Below, one piece after another: positions 23,680-32,060 of a DNA stretch of 56,372 nucleotides (within the stretch, counting starts at the first letter, position 1; each line of letters opens with the position of its first letter). The notes under the pieces are model-generated. The model did no database searches and was not told the origin of the DNA. It was given only the letters and a program-made list of their open reading frames with translations. Source of the stretch: a virus; the IMG/VR virus record IMGVR_UViG_3300034111_001022, positions 1 through 56,372 of that record; one strand, 5' to 3'. The translations under genes and the position numbers were made by a program.

Positions 23680-23848
23680 CCGCAACTCAATAACTGGTGA
23701 CAAGATTATCACCAAGCACAAGTCTAAGTCGTTTGACGATAACTTTGACGCCATCTTTCGAAAGCCTGAAGAGCCTACATGGATCGACGTGTTAGAGATG
23801 ACAGACGACGAGCTTAACCAGGTAGACAAAGATGCAAATCCGACGTAG
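23669..23848 (+). CDS. Small protein, unknown
   Basis: A 59-aa protein with a basic N-terminal half (MANNRNSITGDKIITKHKSKS) and acidic C-terminal half (DVLEMTDDELNQVDKD). It overlaps both neighbours (11 and 17 nt) and has AAGGGGAT upstream of the ATG. No family is recognised. Confidence 0.6.
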   Translation: MANNRNSITGDKIITKHKSKSFDDNFDAIFRKPEEPTWIDVLEMTDDELNQVDKDANPT

Positions 23849-23996
23849 GTACGCCAAGACGCGCATGACTAGCATGCGCAGAGACCACCTACCGCACAAC
23901 GTCAGATTCTTAGCGTACACGGCTTTTCGTACTAGGATGCAATACGGGCGTCGCCCAAACGTGTACCGGTGGCACTTTAAAGGAAAAAAGCAATGA
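23832..23996 (+). CDS. Small highly basic protein
   Basis: A 54-aa strongly basic, Arg- and Tyr-rich protein (MQIRRRYAKTRMTSMRR..., ending WHFKGKKQ). It should bind nucleic acid or another acidic surface. Overlaps of 17 nt upstream and 4 nt downstream place it in the coupled cluster. The role is unknown. Confidence 0.55.
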   Translation: MQIRRRYAKTRMTSMRRDHLPHNVRFLAYTAFRTRMQYGRRPNVYRWHFKGKKQ

Positions 23997-24139
23997 AGAC
24001 TAATCAAATAATTTGGATGATAGTAGACTTTCTAGCAATCACTTGCAGCGTTTACTATGCACTGACAGGTAACTTTCAAGTGGCTGGCTATTTCGTGGCC
24101 CTTGCAATATATGCCATGATGGCAGCAAAGGAGGTTTAA
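23993..24139 (+). CDS. Small two-helix membrane protein
   Basis: A 48-aa hydrophobic protein with two probable membrane helices (about 5-23 and 30-45) separated by a short polar loop (ALTGNFQ). The ribosome site AAAGGAAAAAAG precedes the ATG. The size and topology would suit a membrane-acting early protein or a small holin-like factor, but the true lysis genes are elsewhere in the genome. Confidence 0.6.
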   Translation: MKTNQIIWMIVDFLAITCSVYYALTGNFQVAGYFVALAIYAMMAAKEV

Positions 24140-24141
24140 TA

Positions 24142-24303
24142 ATGGGTAAGTTTGAAAAAAGATTTTGTCTCATTTTAGCAATTATTATGTTTGGAGCTGC
24201 CTTTTACGGTATGTACTATAACTATCAACATAAAGGTCAAGGCTGCGCAATTGAAATCCAGTTCAAGGACAGCCGGGCTACATATATAGGCAGGACAGTA
24301 TGA
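24142..24303 (+). CDS. Small single-TM protein
   Basis: A 53-aa protein with one N-terminal membrane helix (about 8-25) after a basic stretch (MGKFEKRF), then a polar domain with one Cys that would lie in the periplasm. It starts two bases after the preceding stop, behind GGAGGTTTAATA, and ends in an ATGA overlap with the next gene. Confidence 0.6.
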   Translation: MGKFEKRFCLILAIIMFGAAFYGMYYNYQHKGQGCAIEIQFKDSRATYIGRTV

Positions 24304-24491
24304 ATGAGGTCTGGCAGTTAACGGAACATATTCGTTTTCTAACAGAGGGCATGGCGTCAGACCATTATATAATTATGGATTTGAAAAACGAATTGAAACT
24401 AGCAAGGGAAATTATGACTGAAGAGCAACTGAAAGAACTACGAGAACTACTTTTAAAGGCGCAACAACACAAACAAGGAGAAACAAAATGA
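24300..24491 (+). CDS. Small coiled-coil protein
   Basis: A 63-aa helical protein; the C-terminal half 'EEQLKELRELLLKAQQHKQ' is a clear amphipathic helix. It starts within the previous stop codon (ATGA) and ends in the same way with the next. I see no known domain. Confidence 0.6.
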   Translation: MNEVWQLTEHIRFLTEGMASDHYIIMDLKNELKLAREIMTEEQLKELRELLLKAQQHKQGETK

Positions 24492-24709
24492 GTGGATACA
24501 CAAAAGCAGCAACATTAATCGCTAACGCAATGCACCAGGCGTATCAAGAAGGTGTAAATCTAGATGAGATGTTTGGTGTCTTGTCTGTACAAAAAGAAGT
24601 CACCTCTGTACATTTAGCTCAGGCTGCATTACGTCAACAGGAAGTCTTAGCTAAGCAGGCGCAAGAACAAGCGGACTTAGCGGAGGAAATAGAAAATGGC
24701 GCCAACTAG
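24488..24709 (+). CDS. Small helical protein
   Basis: A 73-aa all-alpha protein (MSGYTKAATLIANAMHQAYQEGVNLDEMFG...) with an acidic, Ala/Gln-rich C-terminal helix. The ribosome site CAAGGAGAAACAAA is strong. The overall pattern 'A-LIANAMHQAYQEG-NLDEMF' resembles other small phage helical proteins of unknown role. Confidence 0.65.
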   Translation: MSGYTKAATLIANAMHQAYQEGVNLDEMFGVLSVQKEVTSVHLAQAALRQQEVLAKQAQEQADLAEEIENGAN

Positions 24710-24848
24710 ACAAGAACTTGTTTTAAGTTTTATGCAAGCGCTAGCGACCAATCCTGAGCTGTTAAACCCTAGCGTATCAAAAGCACCGGAACGCATTATT
24801 AATATGGCTGGTGCGTTAGCCGACGAGTACCTGAAAAGTTTGGGATGA
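24696..24848 (+). CDS. Small helical protein
   Basis: A 50-aa protein (MAPTRQELVLSFMQALATNPEL...) with two helices linked by a Pro/Ser segment. The GCGGAGGAAATAGAAA leader is a good ribosome site. It overlaps the gene before by 14 nt and the one after by 4 nt. No function can be assigned. Confidence 0.6.
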   Translation: MAPTRQELVLSFMQALATNPELLNPSVSKAPERIINMAGALADEYLKSLG

Positions 24849-25036
24849 ATAGCCTCAAGCAATTAATTGATGACTGTCGATCGGTAGGGATGGAAATACC
24901 TGAAAAGTTAAGCGAAAGTGATTATGAGGTACTTTTTGCAATTCAGGCGATTGTGTTCCTACAAATCGGCAGAAATCAGCTCTCTACAACGAATAATTTA
25001 TCTAGTGTCAATGCTACGACATTAGAAAAAACATAA
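24845..25036 (+). CDS. Small protein, unknown
   Basis: A 63-aa protein (MNSLKQLIDDCRSVGMEIP...) with a helical N-terminal two thirds and a Ser/Thr/Asn-rich tail. It is the last member of the overlapping small-gene train, starting inside the previous stop codon. A strong hairpin follows it at 25056. Confidence 0.6.
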   Translation: MNSLKQLIDDCRSVGMEIPEKLSESDYEVLFAIQAIVFLQIGRNQLSTTNNLSSVNATTLEKT

Positions 25037-25055
25037 AACCAGCCTATCGCGCTAG

Positions 25056-25076
25056 AAATGGCCAGTACGGCCATTT
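25056..25076. terminator. Perfect hairpin after the small-gene train
   Basis: AAATGGCC (25056-25063), a 5-nt loop AGTAC, and GGCCATTT (25069-25076) form a perfect 8-bp stem. There is no long T run on either strand, so it may pause or protect RNA rather than end it. It could help insulate the converging early and late transcription units. Confidence 0.5.
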
Positions 25077-25097
25077 GCGGTGAAAAAGGAGAAAGAT

Positions 25098-25433
25098 ATG
25101 ACAATAAAACTACTAATACGGTTAATAGAAATAATTATTAACCCATCACTTTGGTTTTCATACAACGAGTGGGTTAAACCATTTTGTAAACAACATGCCG
25201 TTTACGTTGAAAACGATCAACAGAAGTCGCTTCGATACAAATTTATTATTTGGCGGCAACTTAATCGTATACGAGCCCGCCACTGCGCAGTTTACTTAAA
25301 TATAGCGTACCCAATATATTGTGAGTACGAATTAGGCAAACGAGCAATTCCAAGTGACGTTATTTCTTTTTTCGAGCGTCGTGAGATCTTGCTTTTTGTT
25401 CTACAGAAACAAGTTTCGGTGTTTTCGGATTAA
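25098..25433 (+). CDS. Hypothetical protein at the convergent junction
   Basis: A 111-aa protein from the ATG at 25098 (AAAAAGGAGAAAGAT upstream; a GTG at 25080 is less likely because it lies before this SD). It has an N-terminal hydrophobic/aromatic helix (LLIRLIEIIINPSLWFSYNEWV), a basic middle and a hydrophobic C-terminus. Its last 74 bases overlap the end of the minus-strand ejection-type gene, tail to tail. The function is unknown. Confidence 0.65.
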   Translation: MTIKLLIRLIEIIINPSLWFSYNEWVKPFCKQHAVYVENDQQKSLRYKFIIWRQLNRIRARHCAVYLNIAYPIYCEYELGKRAIPSDVISFFERREILLFVLQKQVSVFSD

Positions 25434-28400
25434 CATTATAGCTAGGGTAGTCTTTTTTATCGACAAGACTTGATTCATATGTGCCAAACTTGAATTTTTT
25501 ATTTGCGTCTTTTCCGTAGATATTATATAGGGTATGCTCAATGTCTCCAGTCGAGTCGGTCATAAAATTAAAGATAACAGCTGATCCATCTTGTGGTCGA
25601 TGTTGTATTGCAACATCCTCCCCTAGTATTTTGCCAAGTGTAACAATATCTTTTTCAGTAACATTATTAACCTTAATGGCTGTACTACCAGCTGGTTTTT
25701 TTTGTGGAACAAAACGAACAACACTCATCGCTTCTTGATCTGTGTCACTACCAAATTGAGCAAGTTGTGCATTGTAGTCTGATAATGGTCCTAATTTTCT
25801 AGGTAATTTAACGGAGTACGCTCGATTAAACTCTATTCCTTTATTACCACCCCAAGCACCTTGACCAGTCTCGACGTTATAGTTACCTAATCCTGACGTA
25901 CGCAACGCCTCTTGTGCGCGCTCATCTGCTAACTCTAAACCTGCTGGGTCGTTTGCTAATTCGCCAGTATTTCTCATGCGGTACGTGTTTTGTAATAAGC
26001 CTGGCGACGTTGATTCCATCACAGCCACTGGTGGGTTCATTACTTTTCTTAGTAATGGGCTAGCTGCTTTATAGGCAGCTTTACCAGCTTTTACAAATGG
26101 GACCTGCATACCAGCTAAGTTAAGAAAATCAAACGCGTTAACATCACCGTATACGTTTTCATACGTCATCCCCCCTGTAGCCGGGCTAGGTACCCACTTA
26201 CCACCACGTACAAAGCCAGGTTGTCCAGAGGTAGTGTAGTCATATACGGTTTCTGGTAGTTGACCAAATAAAAGATCAGTGCCTATTTTTAATTCACCGT
26301 TTACTACATCGGACTCTCTTGTTGGTCTAGAAGAGGCTACGATTGAGCCAACAACAGGCACGTAGTTTGGATCAATACCCATCGAAGAAAGTGTTTTACC
26401 TGTAAAAGATGGCGCCTTATCTAACGCTGTTCGCAAATATTCTAAACCCTTAGATGCAAGGCGCCCAGTGCTACCAAGGTATTTATCTGTCAATCTGTCT
26501 CTTTCAGCGACCATATTGTGTACAAGATTACCCCGGTCTGAAATGTTTGCGCGATCTAACGTTGTCCTTGGAGGCACATCCATAAAACTGTTGCTAGCAT
26601 CTAACACATAACCATACGGGTTATTTACACGAGAACTACCATCAATGTATTTTGAACTATTAGCAAGATCAACCTTGCCGCCATCATCGTAGCCTTGTAC
26701 TAGGCCGCCTTCTGCCAAGTGTGTTTTTTTCAATATGACTAAGTCTCTAGCTGTTTCAGGTGATACACCAAGGCGATTTGCAGTGTCGCCAATTAATTTT
26801 GATATTAGTTCTAATTTAGGTGCGCCTATCGGCGATGTTACACCCGTGGCTCCAGAGCCTGACCCCCACACAACTGCTTGCGCAGGTACACTTTCTAGCT
26901 CCATTGGTTTTGCAATTTTCTCTTCCCACCAAGGGCCGAGTGACACCATTTCTGGTACCGAAGCACTTGCGTTTGGTAAAACTTCTACTCCTTTTTTAGT
27001 TCTTGCTCCACGTACATCGGGTAGACCTACTAATCTTGACCAGTGCGCGTCACCTACGGGCCAGCTTGTTTGAAATCCTGTTTCTGGTACACCTGACGCG
27101 GCTATGTAGCTCGGCACTTTTGCAGAGCCCATATCTAAAAAACCAGACTCAAGGTACTTACTCATTGGCAACCCATGTGCTGTGGAATGATATGGATGCC
27201 CAAGAATATTTTGCATATCTGCCGGGCCAGTTCCGGCTTTACGGCCATATTTTAAAAAGTCAGAAAAACGATTTTCGGAATCTAACCAATTTGCAGCGGA
27301 GCCTCTATTAAGTTCAACTAATACTTCTGACCCTGGTGATGCCATACCAGTAAGCGTGTTAAATCTGTTATATTCTTTAATTGCGTTTTCTAAACCATAC
27401 AGTTCAACATACCTATTAAAAAGCGGGTCCATTGTGTACCATGACGCCATGCCTTTATATAACTCTGGTGAATTTTTTGATTCACCAATAATATCTTGTA
27501 TCCTTTGTACATTTCTTGGGTTCATTACCTCTTCTGCGTGACCTGCCCCAGTAGCATTTGGCGCTGCTTTAAATGGACGTTCAGTAATATTCCCCTTACG
27601 CCTGCCTTGTTCTGTTATATTAAATAAATCATCTCTAGTTACGCCAAATAATCTTTTAAGTAATGGCGATTCTTCCTCAACGCGAGATGTTGCTTCCGCA
27701 ACTAGTTGTTTAGGGTCGGAATATATGCCTGGGTACGCTACTCGTTTTGGACGCATTACCGTTGCTGATTTTTTAGCGGCGACGTCTGCTGCTTTTTTAG
27801 CAGCTGCTTTTTTTGCAAGGATTGCTGCAACAGCACCACCAGCCCCAAACTTAGCCGGTTCTTGTTCTGGTTCTCTACTGTCACGGTAGTAGTTTAAGGC
27901 AGGGGCAGCGAGTGACGTTAAGCCACCGATGACTTTAAGGCCTGCACCAACGGGGCCAATCGGTGGAATCATAGACAACGCACCGCCAACAGCACCAACG
28001 CCACTGATTGCTGCACCAGGGTAGTCGCCTTGCTTAAAGCGCTCACGGGCTTCAACAACATCTAAGCCAGCACCGGCACCCGGCAACATAGACATACCAG
28101 GTATTCTGCTCAAGTAACGAGCGACGGTTGTACCAACACCAGGGGCTTTATTAGCCGCAGCCTTAGCGTAGTCTGCTTTAGCCACATCTAAATTAGCTTG
28201 CGCTATGGTCTTGCCGGTTGGGCCTTTCTCTGTTAGGTTGCGTAAGCGATCCGCCTCTTTTTGAGCAGCGCCTTCTGCTTTCTCTGCAGCCTTGATTAAA
28301 CGTTGGTGCTCTGCATCAGCGGCGGCCAACTCTTTTTGTGCAGCAAGCTGCTCTGGATTATAGACAGACGCGCCAGAGTATTTGTCAGGAACAATTAGGC

Positions 28401-29421
28401 GTGACTTTTGTGAGTACCCAGGGCCTGCGCTCTCGGTACCTTTACGCACAACGTTTGCCTCATGCACCTCACCCATAACGTTAGAGTGACGCATCGCGCC
28501 AGAGCCAATACCACCTTGCTGCGTAACGCCACCAGGGGTAGTCTTAACTGTCTCTTCTAACACACCGTAGCGACGAGCGTTTTCTGTAGCCTTAGCCAAG
28601 CGTTCTTCTGCGGCCAATTGCGCCTGGCGTAAACGAGCAGCCTCTTTTACTGAGTTCTCTGTGGCGGCGGATTGTATTTTAAGACGACCAGTGTGCTCAC
28701 CCTCTCTTGCTGACACGCGAGTCTCACCAGCCACGACGCGTTTTTCCGCAGCGGCCGCTTGACGTTGTGCTACTTTTTCTGCAGCCTCGGCTTGTTTAAG
28801 CTTAGTCTCAGTGTAGGCACCACTAGCCGCACCGGCTGTTGCACCAGTTACGGCACCAGCTGCCTCAGCGCCAATATCACGTTGAAACGCGGCATTCTCT
28901 TCCGGTAATGACTGAATAACTGGCACATCATTTACATCAATGTCAGCGCCTTTTGGTTTATACAGTCTATCTAGCTGATCAATATAGTCAAGTGTTTCTA
29001 TATCAAGACCGCTAAGGTCATCTGTCTCTAAAAACTTGTCCGCTACACCAGGGCCAGCGTTGTAAGCAATGCCTGCAACGTATGGGTCCTTATACTTGTC
29101 GAGCATTGTCTTAAAGTAAGTGACCCCACCAGCAATATTTTGATCGATGTTATTAGGGTCAACGCCTAAGTCTTTAGCCGTGCCAGGCATAAGTTGCATT
29201 GGTCCTAACGCACCCTTGGGGGATGGGCCAGTTTTAAAACGGTTCTCTATGTGCGCAAGAGACAACATAAGATCAGGGTCGACACCCTGTCTTTCTGCCT
29301 CGTCAAAGATTTTATTGGCTATAAGCTTTTGATCGTCGGTTAACTTGTCGTAATTAATAGATGAGGTATCATCAGGCGTGACGGGTACTGGTTTAAGCGT
29401 CATCTTTACATTGTCAGCCAT
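25360..29421 (-). CDS. Giant internal/ejection-type protein with lytic transglycosylase domain
   Basis: A 1353-aa protein. Residues about 25-130 form a SLT-type lytic transglycosylase: catalytic E59 in AHIENRF, GPMQLMPGT (73-81) and AYNAGPG (119-125). This cuts peptidoglycan so DNA can cross the wall. Then come Ala-rich coiled coils (190-430), a Gly/Pro hydrophobic segment (about 455-505), and AEGG-type linkers. The C-terminal about 800 residues have no family I recognise and are encoded by more A+T-rich DNA, so the gene looks mosaic. By analogy with T7 gp16 it is probably injected at infection. It is the last late gene. Confidence 0.85.
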   Translation of the reverse strand: MADNVKMTLKPVPVTPDDTSSINYDKLTDDQKLIANKIFDEAERQGVDPDLMLSLAHIENRFKTGPSPKGALGPMQLMPGTAKDLGVDPNNIDQNIAGGVTYFKTMLDKYKDPYVAGIAYNAGPGVADKFLETDDLSGLDIETLDYIDQLDRLYKPKGADIDVNDVPVIQSLPEENAAFQRDIGAEAAGAVTGATAGAASGAYTETKLKQAEAAEKVAQRQAAAAEKRVVAGETRVSAREGEHTGRLKIQSAATENSVKEAARLRQAQLAAEERLAKATENARRYGVLEETVKTTPGGVTQQGGIGSGAMRHSNVMGEVHEANVVRKGTESAGPGYSQKSRLIVPDKYSGASVYNPEQLAAQKELAAADAEHQRLIKAAEKAEGAAQKEADRLRNLTEKGPTGKTIAQANLDVAKADYAKAAANKAPGVGTTVARYLSRIPGMSMLPGAGAGLDVVEARERFKQGDYPGAAISGVGAVGGALSMIPPIGPVGAGLKVIGGLTSLAAPALNYYRDSREPEQEPAKFGAGGAVAAILAKKAAAKKAADVAAKKSATVMRPKRVAYPGIYSDPKQLVAEATSRVEEESPLLKRLFGVTRDDLFNITEQGRRKGNITERPFKAAPNATGAGHAEEVMNPRNVQRIQDIIGESKNSPELYKGMASWYTMDPLFNRYVELYGLENAIKEYNRFNTLTGMASPGSEVLVELNRGSAANWLDSENRFSDFLKYGRKAGTGPADMQNILGHPYHSTAHGLPMSKYLESGFLDMGSAKVPSYIAASGVPETGFQTSWPVGDAHWSRLVGLPDVRGARTKKGVEVLPNASASVPEMVSLGPWWEEKIAKPMELESVPAQAVVWGSGSGATGVTSPIGAPKLELISKLIGDTANRLGVSPETARDLVILKKTHLAEGGLVQGYDDGGKVDLANSSKYIDGSSRVNNPYGYVLDASNSFMDVPPRTTLDRANISDRGNLVHNMVAERDRLTDKYLGSTGRLASKGLEYLRTALDKAPSFTGKTLSSMGIDPNYVPVVGSIVASSRPTRESDVVNGELKIGTDLLFGQLPETVYDYTTSGQPGFVRGGKWVPSPATGGMTYENVYGDVNAFDFLNLAGMQVPFVKAGKAAYKAASPLLRKVMNPPVAVMESTSPGLLQNTYRMRNTGELANDPAGLELADERAQEALRTSGLGNYNVETGQGAWGGNKGIEFNRAYSVKLPRKLGPLSDYNAQLAQFGSDTDQEAMSVVRFVPQKKPAGSTAIKVNNVTEKDIVTLGKILGEDVAIQHRPQDGSAVIFNFMTDSTGDIEHTLYNIYGKDANKKFKFGTYESSLVDKKDYPSYNVNPKTPKLVSVEQKARSHDARKKK

Positions 29422-29423
29422 GA

Positions 29424-32060
29424 TTATTTTCCTTCTTTGTTTTTACGATTAACGCGCTCTTGTCTTATCCGTTCTGCTAAGCTACCGCCAGCAGAGCTGG
29501 CTGCAACAGGTATGCCATTCTTCTCAGCAAACGCACGGTATTTAGTTTCGTAGTTGTCGTTGATACGTTTATACTCAGGCGTTTGATAGAAAGAACGTGG
29601 GCCAGCCTCTGGGTGCTGCTCTTTGTATTTTTCAAAGGCGTCAACAATTTTTTCTTGCTTCTCAGCGCCAATAGTAATCATACCCGCTTTAAGTTGAACG
29701 GTCTTAGCGTTATCAGAAAGCTGTGGACCAATGAACTTGGTTAACGCACCCTCCATGTTAGACACAGCGCCTTCGCCTTTTAAGAACATCTTACGGTAAC
29801 CAACCTCAATCAACGCTATAGGTGCAGCGGCTAATTGACGAACAGCGGCCTCTGGGCCAGTTAGTTTAAGCTTAGCGATAGGCTCTTCAACGGCCAAACC
29901 AACGCTACCCCACGGCGTATTAACACCAGTATCAACTAGGCTAGCCAGTGCGTTTGAGAACGTAGGATCGGCAAGGATACCAAATGATTTAGGGCTCTTT
30001 GTAGCGTAACCAAGTACAAGGTTTGCCGCATCTTTTTGTTGCTTAGCAAACGATTTTTGAGCTAACAAGTCACCACTCGCCGCAATGTCGGCTTTAGACT
30101 GCTCAACCAAACCAGTCTTTTTAGCTTCCATTTGCTCTTGCGATAACGGCACTTGTCTAGACGCAGCAGGTGCCGCTTGAGCAGGCTCAGCAGTAGGCGC
30201 TGTCGTTGGAGCTAAACGAGTAGGCAATGTGTTTGTGGCATAGAACGTACGAGCCTCAGGGCCAGTAAGTTTAAACGTACCGCCTAACTCAGGGATAGCC
30301 ACGTCAACCATTTCAAGTTTACCCTGTAGGTTCTCTTGAATAATCGCGTCACCCTGCTGAGGGGTTAATGAGTTGTTAGCAACTAAGAATTTAACGCCTC
30401 TGATTAAATCAGACGGTTTGTTTTGTTCTTTTGCCATCTCGACCAATGTTTTAACCGCATCAGCTGGATCTTGAGATAACAACAACGCCTTCATGTTGTC
30501 TGGAATACCTGTATCATACCCGCTAACTTTGCCACCATCAGTTGAACGAGGTGTTGGTGTTAGGTATTGCTCAATCATGCGACGTTTACCCTCGTCCATT
30601 TCCATCTCGTATTGTTTTTGAGCTAACTCTGAGCGAGCCTGTAGGCGTTGCAAGTCTGCAGCTTGGTTGGCAATCCTAGCCTTGCGTTTTTCAGCTTGGT
30701 GACCTGCCTCAACGGCAGTCATGTGCTGCAAGCCCTCACCGAAAGAGCCAGTCTTGCCTGGATCCAAGAACGCTGCGGCACGATTTAACCACATCTCAGA
30801 CTCAGTAGGGCCAGTGTCTCGGCCAACTGGCGCGGTAGACAAAGACGTTTGTAATTGTTTTAGTAACGCCTTGCGCTCAGCATTAGCTCGCATTACCTCA
30901 GGGTCTTGCGTGTAAGACGTCGTTGGCGCTGCCATTACTGGCGCGTCTTGTTGTGTTGGGTACTCCAACTGACCTTGTGCGTACTGATCAGCGAACGCTT
31001 GGCCACCGTCGACCAGTTCCGCTGGGTCTTGTGTGTCAACGTAACCCTCTTCAGCGTAGCCTGGTACCATGCCACCGCGTTTAAAGTATTGACCGTAGTC
31101 AGTCATAACAGAGCCGTGTAAGTCTTCACCACCTGATACCGCTCCACCTTCAGCGTAACCATCAATTAGTCCACCCTTGGCTGCACCAGTTAAACCTTTA
31201 TAAGTAGCAAACGCACCCGCAACTTGAGACAACGGGCTAGGCGTGTATTGTGTTTGATAGCCTGAAGATGTGCCTGTTGTTGGAATTGCAGCTGGAGGAA
31301 GTCCACGCAACGTGGTACTCATGTTGTTAATTTGCGTTTGAGGATAGTTTATTTGATTTTGAAAATCTTGATAAGCTACGTCTAAACCTTTTTGTTGTCT
31401 TGCTTCTTGAGATGCACCTACAGACTCTAATGCAGCAGCGTCGGCAATACTTAAACCTTGTTGCATTTTGGCTAAATCGCCAGCTTGAGATAGCGCACCT
31501 TGTTGGCGAGTTAAATCGGCTGCACTTGCGTTCAGCGCTTGTGTATACCCTGTATTTAGTGCTTGTGTTTGATTGGCTAATATTGCCTCTTGCGTGTCAC
31601 GCAACGCTCTTCCGCCAAAGTCTCCCATGCCTGTTGAGCCAAATTGACCGGCCTTAATAAATTGATCGCTTACCCCCGGCAATAGATTTTCAGACAAGTT
31701 GCGGGCACCAAGCTTAGCGATTTGATCCGTCACGTTTTGAGTGTACGGATTCATGTACGCATTTATATTGCCGACAGATGTTGCGCCAGCTAAGTTTTGA
31801 GTGCCTGCAATTGCATTTTGTATAGTAGGCTGATAGGCACCTGAAGTGCTTCTTATCAAATCCTGTGCTTGTGTGGTTGCGGCAGATTGTCCTGCAATCC
31901 TTGGCAATTGATATTGCTGATACGGAGTTGCAGAAACAGCGCGTTGTTGCGAGAACAAATCTACCGTATAGTCTTGTAGCCATTTTGGCACGTCCGCCGT
32001 GGTTGCGGCGTAACTAGGTGCCTGAAGCGGTTGCCCTGCAAATAAAGAAGAAGAAGCCAT
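29424..32060 (-). CDS. Internal virion/ejection-type protein
   Basis: An 878-aa protein. The N-terminal about 240 residues are rich in Gln/Ala and helical ('LARQ-Q', 'LSQAGDLAKMQQGL'). Next come Gly motifs (AKGGLIDGYAEGGAV, KRGGMVPGYAEEG), then a long charged coiled coil (about 390-500) and further helical regions. The architecture and the place between two other large internal-type proteins suggest a podovirus inner-core or DNA-ejection protein. It overlaps the upstream stop by one base (TAATG). No enzymatic domain is visible. Confidence 0.7.
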   Translation of the reverse strand: MASSSLFAGQPLQAPSYAATTADVPKWLQDYTVDLFSQQRAVSATPYQQYQLPRIAGQSAATTQAQDLIRSTSGAYQPTIQNAIAGTQNLAGATSVGNINAYMNPYTQNVTDQIAKLGARNLSENLLPGVSDQFIKAGQFGSTGMGDFGGRALRDTQEAILANQTQALNTGYTQALNASAADLTRQQGALSQAGDLAKMQQGLSIADAAALESVGASQEARQQKGLDVAYQDFQNQINYPQTQINNMSTTLRGLPPAAIPTTGTSSGYQTQYTPSPLSQVAGAFATYKGLTGAAKGGLIDGYAEGGAVSGGEDLHGSVMTDYGQYFKRGGMVPGYAEEGYVDTQDPAELVDGGQAFADQYAQGQLEYPTQQDAPVMAAPTTSYTQDPEVMRANAERKALLKQLQTSLSTAPVGRDTGPTESEMWLNRAAAFLDPGKTGSFGEGLQHMTAVEAGHQAEKRKARIANQAADLQRLQARSELAQKQYEMEMDEGKRRMIEQYLTPTPRSTDGGKVSGYDTGIPDNMKALLLSQDPADAVKTLVEMAKEQNKPSDLIRGVKFLVANNSLTPQQGDAIIQENLQGKLEMVDVAIPELGGTFKLTGPEARTFYATNTLPTRLAPTTAPTAEPAQAAPAASRQVPLSQEQMEAKKTGLVEQSKADIAASGDLLAQKSFAKQQKDAANLVLGYATKSPKSFGILADPTFSNALASLVDTGVNTPWGSVGLAVEEPIAKLKLTGPEAAVRQLAAAPIALIEVGYRKMFLKGEGAVSNMEGALTKFIGPQLSDNAKTVQLKAGMITIGAEKQEKIVDAFEKYKEQHPEAGPRSFYQTPEYKRINDNYETKYRAFAEKNGIPVAASSAGGSLAERIRQERVNRKNKEGK

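Noticed and set aside
25080-25097. GTG start for the 25098 gene
   Set aside because: The GTG comes before the AAAGGAG site, which lies 6-7 nt before the ATG at 25098, so the ATG is the better start.
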